DNA of 64,000 nt from Todiramphus chloris collaris. Its lineage: Eukaryota; Chordata; Aves; Coraciiformes; Alcedinidae. Below the pieces are notes generated by a model. The model saw nothing but the letters and a program-made list of their open reading frames with translations. It made no database searches and was not told where the DNA came from. Both the position numbers and the translations under genes were made by a program. This document shows positions 12,875 to 25,000 of this stretch, one piece after another; position 1 is the first letter of the stretch, and each line of letters begins with the position of its first letter. Location: contig JANVCC010010406.1 in NCBI GenBank assembly GCA_025345505.1, forward strand, positions 9,508,425 through 9,572,424. The letters run 5' to 3'.

Positions 12875-12922
12875 CTGGTTAATTTGTTTGTGGAAATGTG
12901 CAACCCATTATTCATTAGGTAA
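12875..12922 (+). repeat. Copy 2 of a dispersed direct repeat of about 45 bp
   Basis: This 48-bp segment matches 10933-10976 with a duplicated TTTG and one substitution. Sequence outside the shared block is unrelated by eye. Both copies may be pieces of an unrecognised repeat family, or a short local duplication. Confidence 0.85.
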
Positions 12923-15900
12923 TTTTTCACACATTGATTAGAAAGCCATGTCAAATTGTGACCCAGCACATTGGGGTTTGCCTATCTTGCAGTGAACTAT
13001 ATCGCTTACAATAGTGGAAATGGGGGACAAAATGTTTATCTCTGGCTGATTTTGTGCCAATAAATAAAGTAAATCAATAGCCAGTGAAGTGTGAACGACA
13101 TTTCTCTGCTGTATAATATGGTTTTGGGGGCAATTTGACATGCTACAAGGGGAAACAAGGGTCTTGAACAGAAAGGTAATAAAAGCAAATCATGCTGGTA
13201 ACTGTTACTGAAGTCCTGTATTTTTCTCTACATGGGCAGCTTTAAGATGAGAAAAATGATGCACATAACAGTCTAAAAACATCGAGAGACTCCCCAGCTT
13301 TGTAAACATTGGGGATCAAATTCAGATATGGTCGAAAGAGAGTCAGGTCTCCGGGAAATTGATGTGCCCGTGGATGCTGTCTCTGTGTTTTGATGGGACC
13401 TTGGTCTGTGCTGACAGTGCCAGCACTTCCCTGACAGCACTCGCCTCCACTGGTTTCTTCCCTCCACTAGCCTCCTTTGTAGGGGGTTGAATTCTGAGGC
13501 TATAAATAGTTTTGCATAAAACTGCAGAAGCAGTATTCTCATATCCTCATGAGACCACTGCAGCATAGATGCAGCTTATTTTGAGTGGTGTTTGCTGCTG
13601 ATGTAAACCAGTGGAACTTGATCAACTTCAGTGTATTTCACATATTTGCATCAGCAAAGAAGTTGACCCTACATTACTGTTATTCAGCTTTGATATTTTG
13701 CCTTTGTGAACTGCAGATAAGTAAAAAAGGGAGGAGAATCACACATTTGTGGTTGGTACTGTCAGGTATGTCTTTTATACCCCTGCCCAAATTATTCTTC
13801 CCAAAAGACAGTTTGGGCAACATAAGTACATGTTCAGTGATTTTATACAAGCATCCGTTGTGGGGTATCTTGTTTCATCCACACTGCTTCTCAAGTCAGC
13901 CAAACATAAATGGGAATAAAATAATTTGTGTGTGTGTGTGTTGCCATCTCTATAAGAAAGAGAGTAGAGGAGAAATTACAGTACAGTTTGAGGCAGTTTT
14001 CAGTGAAGTCTCAGATGTCACCATGGCTGGCATCAGGACGAAAAAACAACACGTGGCAAACACAAGAAAAACAACTCCTTTAGCAAATTTCAACATCTCC
14101 AAAGCACTCTGTGGTTGCATCACCTGTGATGCCCTGCACAGATCATCACCGCATTCACATCAGTCCATGTGAGGTAAAATACAATAATAAACTTGATCTG
14201 GAGGAAAAGCAGTGTAATAAACTCACGCAGCCGGGAACCTTTGCTACCCCTCTGCCCATGGCTCTTGGTGAGTCTCATCTTCCTTCTGTGAAGACCCAAG
14301 CAGTCATATTTGCCCTGCAAGTGGGGGCAGTGTAGGGGCTGGAGCAAGTTGTCACCTATCTCTCAGCCCTATAATGCTGGTTAACAGAGCTAAGACTCTA
14401 TCAGCCATTAAACTGAATTTTGGCTAGTGCAAGCAGCTAGGGAGAGGCTGTTCCTCTGCCACACCAAGGTGGATTTTGTGCTTTCTAGTTCCTCTCTTCC
14501 CCATCACCCTAGTCTCAGGGGTGGAAAGTCCCTGCAGAGCTTGGTCCAAGCTGACAGAAAATTGCAACAGTAATGAGGTCTGTTTGCTCATGTGCTAAGT
14601 AGTTTAAGAGAAGGTGAGCTGTTTAAGCAGCAGGTTGCAGAAGGGAGGCAGGTTGCTCTAGAGAAACCAGTGGAGCTGGGAAGTGGGCAATCCTATTTTC
14701 TTGGGGGTCCTGGCAGTGATTCAGATGTGGCATGGTCCCTCTGAAGATGGTTGCACAAGCGTCTGCCAACTGTGGAGGGGACAGCACAAAGGTGTTTGTG
14801 TCTATCCAGGAATCAAGATACTTCAATCAAATCATACACTCTGCTGAAACTATGAAGGGCTCAGCTTCTGATGGATGTTAAAAGAAGAAAAAAAAATTAA
14901 TGTAATAAAAAATAGAAATGCATCTTAATATAAGTTAAAATTGGCTATTAATGCTGCAATTGTCATTTTCACAGACATAAAATCAACCTGTCTGAAAGAG
15001 TTGCTACTTGAAAGTCTGCAAAACAGTAGAACAATGTGTCTATTAAACTCATAGGAGTATCTTCTAACACCAAAGGGGCAAGAGCAACATATATCTGTCA
15101 ATTTTTCAAGGTGCCTCTGCCTTGCATTTTAATGCTCAGATGTTTTCTCTAAAATACAGATTAAAATAACTTGCATTTTTCCACATAATGCAAACTGCAT
15201 TAAGGCAATTAACATTTAATTAACAGCAGGTTTTCCTCGGCAGGTCAGATTGCAAAGGGCTCACTGTTGTTGCCATAGAAAGTGGAAGGCTGGGCTGTTT
15301 GGTTTCCAGAGAAGGAACAGCTGTGTTTGAGTCCTGACAGTCTGAAATCATCCTGGGTAGGCTATAATGCTTCAAAGGACAAGGGGAGGAGGAGGTGGCT
15401 GACAGTGTCACAGAGACCATCTCAGGCTGCTGGAGAATGTAATCTGTTTTAGAAATCAGTGTGCTGTTGTTAGGGTATTTTTTTTAATTGAACTGACAGT
15501 AGCGCTTTAAAACTCCTGTAAGCACTCAGTAAGCTAATTTAACTGTTTTCCTCTGATATGCTTTTTAATTGCGTGAACAGAGCAGTGCAATTATTTCTCA
15601 CAGTTTTGCTTTTCATCTTTTATTTGTGCTGCTTCTCTTCAGATTCTTCACTCTTTCTCTTGGTAGCCATTTGGGGCTCGTTATGAATATTATCCAAGAA
15701 TAGATAGATGCACAAATTGCATTAAGAAGTAGCATTGTTGTTCTGAATTGAAGGCTGCTATCAAGGTGGTGCAAACAATATTCGTAAAGGGATCCTTAAA
15801 AAGGACAGAAATACTGAAATGAGGGTAACAAGATAGATGCAGTGAATCTGTAACAACACTGACAAATACCTCCTGGGGGAAAAAAAAAAAAAAAGCAACA

Positions 15901-18726
15901 ATCTCAAAGAGGACTTGGAAGAGCACGAAGGCTCCCAGAAGGTGTTGGAGTTTGTCTTTTCTCTTCAGTAGGTACAAGACAAGGCTCTAAGTGATAATAT
16001 CTGTGAAGTGCAATGGCAACAAGAACTGACTATATTTTTCAATAACATGATTCAAGGCTTTGTGTTGGGGAAGGAGGTGGTCCTGGTCTGCTCCTAGGCT
16101 TTGGTAATTGCAGGCAGAGCTGCTCTTGCAGTCCAGGACAATCAGAGACACAAAGATTCAGGCAGGAAAAAAAATCAAACAGGAATGGTTTTGGTTGTGG
16201 ATTTACTCCTCAATAGAGAGCAATAGATCATTTTTCCTGCTTTTGGTAATAGATTTTAACAATCAAAAGTAATCCAGTGAATTCATTAATCACTGTACCT
16301 CCATACGTTTACAGGCATCCTCCTCCCTGTCCTCAGAGGTGCAGCTGAGAGCCAGGGCTGGGACACTACTGCATTCCTGGGAAGTCTCCAGCTACCCTTT
16401 CTCCATCTGGGGTGTTCTGCTTACTGGAAAATACTCCAAAAAGAAAATGGGGACCTTAGAGAGCTAACATTGTATTTGTCTCCACAAACAGCATGGGTCT
16501 GCACAGCTTGGACCAAGCAGTTATAATTGGTGGCTTTCTTCCAGTGCCACAGTGATTGCCTTCAAGTACAGCACTCTCAAACCACATGAGGAGTGTAACA
16601 CAGAGAGGGGGAGATAGTCAGCTTATTTAGGTTTGTTACTGGGGCAGCCAAAAAGAAGATGTAAACCTGTCTACTTGGGGAAATCAGTGTAGTCAGCAGA
16701 CATGGGGGTTTCTGAACCCATAGCTCCCCAGTGCTTACACATGTTAGGCTACAAACCAGTGCAAGAAACAAAGCTTTGGAAATCCTGTTGTTTGAATGAG
16801 ATAAATCACGCCAAAATTATCCTTTACAAAGGCACCCTGTATGAGGAGGAGGATGATCACTGAGGCTTTCTGTGCCTGCACTTCTTCCAGGGTCAGAGCA
16901 GTGTGGTGTCCATGGTGTAGGACTCCAGGACACTCCCAAAAGATGTGCTCTGAGTGGGGGTGAGCCACTGCAAAGAGTGCAAACTGCTCCTGGACAGGTT
17001 GAGCTGTTTCTGAGCTGGCCGTGTAGGGCCCAGATGTTGTAAATTGGTTGCCATGCCTTGTCTCCCACCTTCCCATTTTTCTTTTGTTTCACTGTTATTA
17101 TAAAAAATTGGTAGATGGCTAATATTACAAGTCCAGGGCAAAACTACTCATACGTTTAGTGTAAGGACATTTAAATATTTAAAGCAGATGGTTCTCAATG
17201 ACCTTACATGTCTCCTTTATAAATGTATGTACTGTCTTATAGAACCATCTGCATCCCAATATGCAGCTCATATGTTTCCAAGTGTTTCCTCGTTAACCAG
17301 CAGAAAACTTCATCTTCCATCTGATGTGAGATAAAGGTTGAAGCTCAATTACAGTTGTGCAAATCAGCACTCTGGTTGGGAGCAGCATTTACCTCGGAGC
17401 AGTGAGGTGTTGGTTAGTGCTTTACACTTTGCATTCCAGCGGGATCGACAAGAGAAGGATTTGGAGTGTGTTGGCAGGCTTCCTCACAGGAGCTGAGCCT
17501 GGGAGGTCCAACAGAAGAACAATTAATGTGCAAAAACGTAGCCACCAGTAACAATAGGACATAAGACTGCCTGATGAACCTATGTTGCCTCAGCAAGGCT
17601 TTCGGCAAAATGCAAAGCAATGTGGAGCGCTGCATGATTTTCTGTCCTCCTAGATCAGACTTGCTCCTTACTCTGTTCTTGTACAGAAGAGCAGAGCCAA
17701 ACTAGTAAAAGTAATTTTCTATTTTCTGAGGGGCACAGGGGAGATGAACTCTGATCTTGTGGTTGTATCACACTCCCTTGATTCCTTGGACTGGCAGCTA
17801 TCCTGTGTGAGTTGCCACCGTGCAGAGCTACTCTGTCATTAGAGCAGTATGGTTGCCTCACTCCTTTCAAAGAAAAATCCTTTAATTTTTAGGACTCGCC
17901 CTGTGACTAGCCGTGTGCTACCTGCACTTTTTTTTGTGTAGGAAATAATCTTAAAGAATTGTTCATAAAACATATTTAAGTGGCAGGTAGATGGTAAGTG
18001 GCATGCCTCTAATTTAAATTTCAATTAGAAAAAAATACAGAAATGTATTACATGAGGAACTGCTAAGAGTTGTATAGAATATTGTGTTTTAAGACCTACT
18101 GTAGATCTATGTCTGTGCCTGTGAAAGAGAGGATAATTAGTGCCCGTACTCTCAGTCATATCAGACTAAAGGTAATGGGGTGTAAGAAATGGTTCATTAG
18201 GCTCTCTCAAGTACTTTTACTGTGTCCATACTATTTATACCAGCAGAAAAAATTCAATGTCTTTAAAATCAAGTCAAAGCATTTGCCTTAGATTCTTCAG
18301 TTTAAGAAATAACATTGAGTGATGATCTCTTAAAGTCAAATGGAAAAAAAAATGTACATAAAAAAACCCCTTAAACTGGTTTTATTAGCATTCTGTGTCA
18401 CTTCAACACAGTCTCCATGTCTATGCAAATCCTGCCTTCCTCATTTGTACTTCCCTCTATATGTTTAACTTGCATAGGGTAAAATTTGTGGACAAGCAGG
18501 CAAATGCATAGCATTTATTTTCCAAAGAAACATATGCACAGGGAATATCATTTGCTTTTTGGTCTAAACAAAAGAGCAAAGGGTGTGGAGAACAGTAACA
18601 AATGTGAGTAAGGAGATGGAAAGAATGACTGATAAAAAAGGGTTAAAAGCCCAAAATGTGTAGCTTGACTAAGTAAGGAGAACAGGATGGCATGCTAGAA
18701 ATGTTTGAAGGGTACAGCTATCAAAT

Positions 18727-19030
18727 GAGGGTGGGAAAGTTATTTAGGCTGACAGAGGAGATGTAAGTAGGAGTAATAGGATGAAGTTAACAAACGAAAA
18801 ATTTAGGTTAAGAATCAGGAAAAGCTTCCTGACAGCAAAATATATAATACAGCTCTGGAGCGATTTCTCATGGGAAGCAGAGAAGCCCCATCACATGAAG
18901 CCCTGTGCATTTAAAACTAAATTGGAAAAGCATTAGAAAATACACGGAGAATAAAATATAAGGCACTTTTCTGTGCACTGGAGGCTGGACTGGATAACCA
19001 GGGGCTGCTCCCCCTGCCCTCTATTTCCTG
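18727..19030 (+). mobile_element. Old, highly diverged CR1-type LINE 3' fragment
   Basis: The order of landmarks follows the CR1 3' region. There is an AGTAATAGGATGAAGTTAAC-like block, then TTTAGGTTAAGAATCAGGAA and AAAGCTTCCTGACAGC, then CTCTGGAGCGATTTC, a TTTAAAACTAAATTGGA block, and finally GGCTGGACTGGATAACC. Divergence is much higher than in the other CR1 copies here, and the terminal ATTCTATG repeats are gone. This suggests an old subfamily shared with other sauropsids. Confidence 0.6.
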
Positions 19031-22000
19031 TTTTTTTCTGGTTCTTTGCTAACAATGTGCCATTTGTACTTTCTAGAAAAGTAACTAGCACAGCAAGGGT
19101 AAATTTGGGAGTCAGTCTATTAGCATAAATTACACTATATATCTACAAGATAATAAGGGCATAGCAAAGACACATTGTACTAATACTGCATGCAATTCTG
19201 AGTGCACTTCTGAACATACCTCATTTTTTGATTTGCGGTCTTGGGAATCTCCATTTTGAGAATACAGCCCTAGGTAACTGCTCACTCTGGTACCTTTCCA
19301 CTCTCTGGCAAGAATCAAACAATCTGGCTTGACACTAACACTCCACATGTGGAGTGAGAGTCACTGCTAAAACCAGGTGCCGAGTACCCACAGCTCCCAC
19401 CAGCTTGAAGGGGGAGTGGAATTGCTTAGCATCTGTTGGTGTCAGGTCCTTCCCATGGCTCTTTGCTCAGCAACTTGTTTTGCACAGGGCTATGGAAATG
19501 CAAGCCCAGCAGTTTGAGCTCAGCGTAGCAGGCAAACATTGCACAGGGACAGAAAGTGCGAGCAGAACTGCATGATGCTGCTATGGCCTAAACATATATC
19601 CCTTCACTTTTGGGCACCAGAAAGGGGCTGCATAAATCATTCTAGTTCCCCTGGGATAGTATGTATTTCAATTGACCTACCTAGGGCACAGATTGGCCCA
19701 GTGGCCATATTGTGTAAGGACAGGTAGGACACTCAACTCTTTAACATACAGACAATGAACACCTGCACCCAGAGAGAATACACAATTAAGGCACCCTGAT
19801 TAATCTGATATCACAGAACAGACGTACAAAGGAGAATAGGTATATCCTGAAAGAGGTAAAAAGTAATTTTCTACCTACACAAAATATATACCAGGTACAT
19901 TTAAGTGCCAGTTTAAACTTGGACTATTACCACCTGCTCTAAAATAGCCTTGTGAAAAGAAAAGCTTATAACTGCAAAATATTATTGCAAGATTTAGTCA
20001 TACTAGTATCATAAATTGCCCTTGCATACATTTTAGAAGATGTTGTGACTTGGTCTTAGAAGATTATGATTTACCTCACACGAAAGAAAACCACATCTTG
20101 GCTAAAAGTAGGTTGACATGAAGATGGGAGTATCTCAGAGGCATTTTTCTTTACATATACACAAGAAAAATGGTTGGTAACCCAGGACCTCTCTCCGTGA
20201 AAATGTTTATGCATAACTTTCAAATCACAAGGAACAGGTCACATGTTTCAAATAAGCCTGTCTTCTAGAGCTTTTCTGTTGATTGTGATTGTCACAAGCA
20301 TGTGTAGGCTTTTGTGATGAGGAAGCTCAACATTTTTGTGAAGTTTCCTGGTCTTCCATGGAAAGAACTTTTGCTTACCTTGAGAACTTACATTTACTAA
20401 AATCATCATCTGAAGTCCTTACAGAGACAGAAGAGATGCTCAAAAGCCTACTGACTTCAATGTTGGTTGGGTTTCTCTTCCTCCTGCACTAGGACTGTAG
20501 GACCACCCCATAATTACTTTGTGAGGTGAGTATTGAGCTTTCAGCACTCCCTGTGTTTGATGTTTGCTCCCGGAAGACAGAGTGAAAATTGGCTCATATG
20601 TTTTATATTCATTTAGAAAGCAGCAACACTTCCTCTATGTAGAATGCAGAATGAAAGCTGCCCTCATGTGTTAGCATGGGAAACATCAAGTGTTTGCTGA
20701 AATTCTGGTGTACACTTACTTTACCTCAAAACTATTCTGTAAACCATCCTGCATTGGTATTGCTTTTTAAAAAATTATCCTCCAGAGAGTGGAATTGCTT
20801 AGGGGGACCACTAATGAGCCACGATCCTGCTCTGCCAGGCCCTGTGCAAGGAGACAACGGAAAGATGAAGCCTGTGTGGAGCAGTTGACACTGTTTACAC
20901 ATGAGAGCACTTGCAAGATACTTTCATCTTGTTTACTGCACGGGTTGAAAACTCTGGGTTAATTCTTGATGGCACCAGGTTCAGTAAAGGTAAGTCAGGT
21001 ACTAAAGCAGAGAAAATGCCAATTCAGATGCTGTGCCCTGCATGTAGGCACAGCACATCTCCCTTCCCAGGAAGCTGTGAGGAGCACAGCACTCTCATGA
21101 TCGCGCACAGCTGCACGTTACAGGCATCTTCCTCAGCCTACCATGACATTTCAGTAAAGCAAGGTATTTCTGCACAGGAACACCCTTAGTAGCAAACTTT
21201 TGGACCATTTTACAAATTCACACTGAGCACCTTTGAAAATAAATCACTCTTCATTAGCTACATTGTGGCTTTCTCTAGTTACATTCCTCCCNNNNNNNNN
21301 NNNNNNNNNNNNNNNNNNNNNNNNNNNNNNNNNNNNNNNNNNNNNNNNNNNNNNNNNNNNNNNNNNNNNNNNNNNNNNNNNNNNNNNNNNNGGGGAATTC
21401 CAGAACATTTTGCAATTAGCTAAGGATTATATTCCCTTATTTTTATTAATTTTATGTAAAGTGGGATTTATCAGTGGAGCATTCATTGACACTGACTTCA
21501 ATTTATTCTGATGAAACTGACTGACATCTGTGTGTGCTGTTCATCAGTCATAATTTAAACCATTCTTAATTGCATTAAATGTAAATTAAGACATTCAATT
21601 TCAGCCATTATTTTTCATAAAACACTGTGAACTGAATTTTAGTGGGTCATAAGATCTTACATTCAAAATAAATAGGGTAAATTTGAAACTTACCATTGAT
21701 GTTCATATTTCACCCTTTGTCGGCTGTATTTCTTTTGTAGCTTACTAGATTGGAACAATTAATTTTCTCTCTGAAGGGAACATGAATGGCTAAAGATGAT
21801 GTAGCTGAGTTTTTTAACAAATTACTTTATCATTTCTAGAGCTTGCTTGTTACCACAATGTATTAAATGTATTAAGAGAAAATGCAATTAACCTTTCATC
21901 TAAACCAAATGACAAATTAAAACAGAAAACTCAAACCATGCCAGAATCAGCCCTCTGATTTCGAATTCACAAGGCTATGCCCGCACATTTACTTGCCAGG

Positions 22001-25000
22001 CTTCCTCGAAGACGTTTTGTAAAAACAAAACGTGTTCAGCAGCAAGGGCTTGGGTCAGGCAGTTCTCAAAATAGAGGAAGGATGTGAAAGCTGACTTTGC
22101 TGTAAAGGAAGGTGCTGTTCAGTGAGTGGGTTGGGGGTCTATCCAGAAAAGCTTGGGTATCTCATTTTTAGAAGTTAAGACCAAGGTTTCTCTCTAATCC
22201 AGTGGCTGAAGTCCCAAATGTCTAGCACAGTGACCAGCAAGACCCTGTGGTAAAGAAGTGGTTTTTTAAAACCGCATGTGTTTTGATCCAGATCAAAGTA
22301 CAGGTTGAATGCTGTAGTTTAATGGCAGGAGCATTCTAGCCAAGCTCACTCTTCCTTGGAGCATGGCAGGACTCTGCTTGTCCCCAGTCTAACGTGGTGA
22401 CTTTGGCTATGCTGAGATCACAGTAGGGAAAGCAGTGGCTGTCCCCAGAGGAGCATGGCCTGGCCTAGCCTTTGCTGGAGGGATCACCCCTTGGGTGAGA
22501 ACCAGCTTGTCCTTGTGGGAGCTACCCCAAGGAAGGCCAGGCAGGAGACCAGATCCTGGCACCTGGGCTGCTGAGCTGGTTGTCAGGATGAGGCTCTCAG
22601 GGAAGGGCTTTAGGGCTTCTCTCTCTGTCTCCTTGATGTAGATTTAGATGGGCAGTTGCCTACATGTTTGCCACTGTATAGTGCAGGACTGCTAGTCTGT
22701 GAGTGGGTGGCATGTCTGTGTAACTGGGTGTTCACACTGGTTTAAACCAAACAATGTGCTCATTTGGGAAAGCTTTCCAGCTCAACTTTAGCTTGTCACT
22801 TTTCTAGACCCTGTGCCCAGACAGTGCTGGTATGAAACAGTCCTGAACAACTCCAGTGCCTGTTTTCCTCCCAGGTCACTGTTAAGGAAGTCCCTGTTAG
22901 ATGGCTAAAGCCCTGGCACGTTCCAAATGAGAGTTCTGCTCTGGGGTTCACTCTTACAAGTCACTGTGGCTACAGCTCTTCAGGATGGGGTGCAAAACTT
23001 GGCCAACAAAGTGGGGACCACAGACCTGTTCTTACACATGTAGTAAAATTTCATATGACTATTATATACAACATTTATGTTCCCATGCCAGTTCAACTGA
23101 TGGAGAGTGAAGTGTTGCAGTGGAGATGGGTAGTGATGCAATCATTCTCCCAGTTTCTTGCTATTAATATATGTCTTTTACTCATTTTTAAAGATAGCAT
23201 AAATGAGAGTACTGAATATAAATGGCTTTTGTAAGTCATTGAGGTCAGTGAAGCATGTCATTGGTTGCAACTTGAATTCCATGAAAGCACTGGCTGTCTG
23301 AGAGGTACACTATGTATTTTTCTCATAAATAAAAAGCACAAACAATATTCAGTACGTTTAATGATAATTATAAAATAATACTGTGTACAATGAGTTTCCA
23401 AAGCACAAGGTAGTTGCTGGTGCTTAATAATATGACCTTACAGTGTCATCTTTAGTGTACGTGATGCCTATATGCCAGCAATGTATAAATTATTTCTCTG
23501 GCTGTACGTTAGCAAACATTTGATTATGATTTATTTTGGGGTTCTCTGAAAGATGAAGTAAGTTCTTTAATATTAGCATTACTAATGATTTTAATGAGGC
23601 ATTAAAATGTTGCAGTATTGTAGGAACATTTTTCTTTTTTAATATTATTTCATTAATAGTTTACATGAATGTTAATGTTAAATTGATTATGGAACCTGAA
23701 AGAGTAATCCACAAAATGTCAAAGTGCCATTAGCACAGTGAAAGAGCCCTCCAAAGGAAGGGATCTGGTAGGAGCTAATGAGATATCTCTGTAACACATA
23801 ACACCGAAGCAGCTTTTTCTAAAATTAAGACTGAAAATTAGTTTTTAATATCCTTCACTTTGGGACTCTCCAGCCATTTCAGTGACTGAGTGTTCAGCCT
23901 CATGCACACAAAAAGCCAGCTCAGACCCCACTTGCAGAGACTCCCACAGAATCTGGTTTTACGTACGTGAGCCCCAGTTAAAAACTTTAAAAACCCATCT
24001 GCAAAAAGAAAAAAAAAAATGTTTTTCATGGGATGCAACAACTGCATCACCCATCTATTGACACCCCTGCAGAGTGGATCAGACATAGGAGTTTGTGGAT
24101 CACTCTTCAGTTGAACAAGAAGGAGCATGATGAGCTCTTCCAGTAAGTTTTGCAAAGCAAGTTTTTATCTAATGGTCTATTTTCTCATCCCAGAGGCAAG
24201 TATATTCAGAGGAGCACACGGAAATAGGGTGCATTAGGGAATGGCAGCAGGAATAAGGAGGTCTGGGAAAGGATGTGAGGTTCTCCAATGATACACAAAT
24301 GTGGGTCGTAGGAATGTTTTGGGAGGCTTGTCCCACAGCAGCTACAGCTTACTCAACTGGCACTTAATGCAACAAATGAGCCAAGGTCTCACTGACCTTG
24401 GCAGCTTTACAGGGGAAAAGTTAATGTAAAGATGAAGCTTTCTTGAACAATTTAGTCTATGTGTTAGGTAAATACACACTCTCATGCGCTGTCCATGTAT
24501 GTCTGAATTTCCAATGATAGCTTTATTGTGCCTGGGGCAAAGAAAATTCACTCTCTAGATCTGACTTTCTCTTACATCATAAAAAAATTTGAGGTAAACT
24601 GGGTCATTTTATGGTTCCCCTCTTAGCCCCATGCTATGGAATATTTAAGAGTATTCAGGCATGCTAGTTTTTATACAAGTACCATGTTTACACCAGAGCA
24701 AAAGATATACTGTCTTTGGACTATGACCATCAGTATGCACGCCTGCCTGCAGTCTCCCAGCAGCCTGTCAGCTACGATATTCCACATCAAGTCATGACTA
24801 CTCATGTCCAAGCCTTTCTCACAGCAGTTATTTCCAGGATCCCAATTTCAGCACCAGGACCAGTCTTCTGGCACCTTTCAAACAGGGATGGCCAGAAATT
24901 CAAATACCTGAGGGCCCTGGGACCATGGGGACAGCCCCAGAATAAGGTGCCAGAGCAGAAGAGGTGGCTCTCATATCTTCATCCTGAAGCATGCCTGAAG

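Larger units (their letters stand above)
8534..18726. other. Intergenic DNA, no supported gene
   Basis: AT-leaning noncoding DNA with no recognised exon or RNA gene. It holds a near-identical repeat pair of about 45 bp (10933-10976 and 12875-12922), a short TG microsatellite (13928-13941) and an A-run near 15880. A 195-codon open frame at 13585-14172 and a 116-codon frame at 10545-10895 have no recognisable domains and are treated as chance. The stretch 15090-15235 (AT-rich, many TTAATT/ATTAAC words) could be a conserved noncoding element, but this cannot be tested here. Confidence 0.6.

Noticed and set aside
13585-14172. Longest plus-strand intergenic open frame (195 codons)
   Set aside because: No recognisable domain; it runs through a TG microsatellite, begins without a good start context and has low-complexity composition. 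Chance frame.
16744-17141. Three overlapping minus-strand frames (82-110 codons)
   Set aside because: No similarity to transposon or gene families that I recognise; mutually overlapping frames suggest chance.
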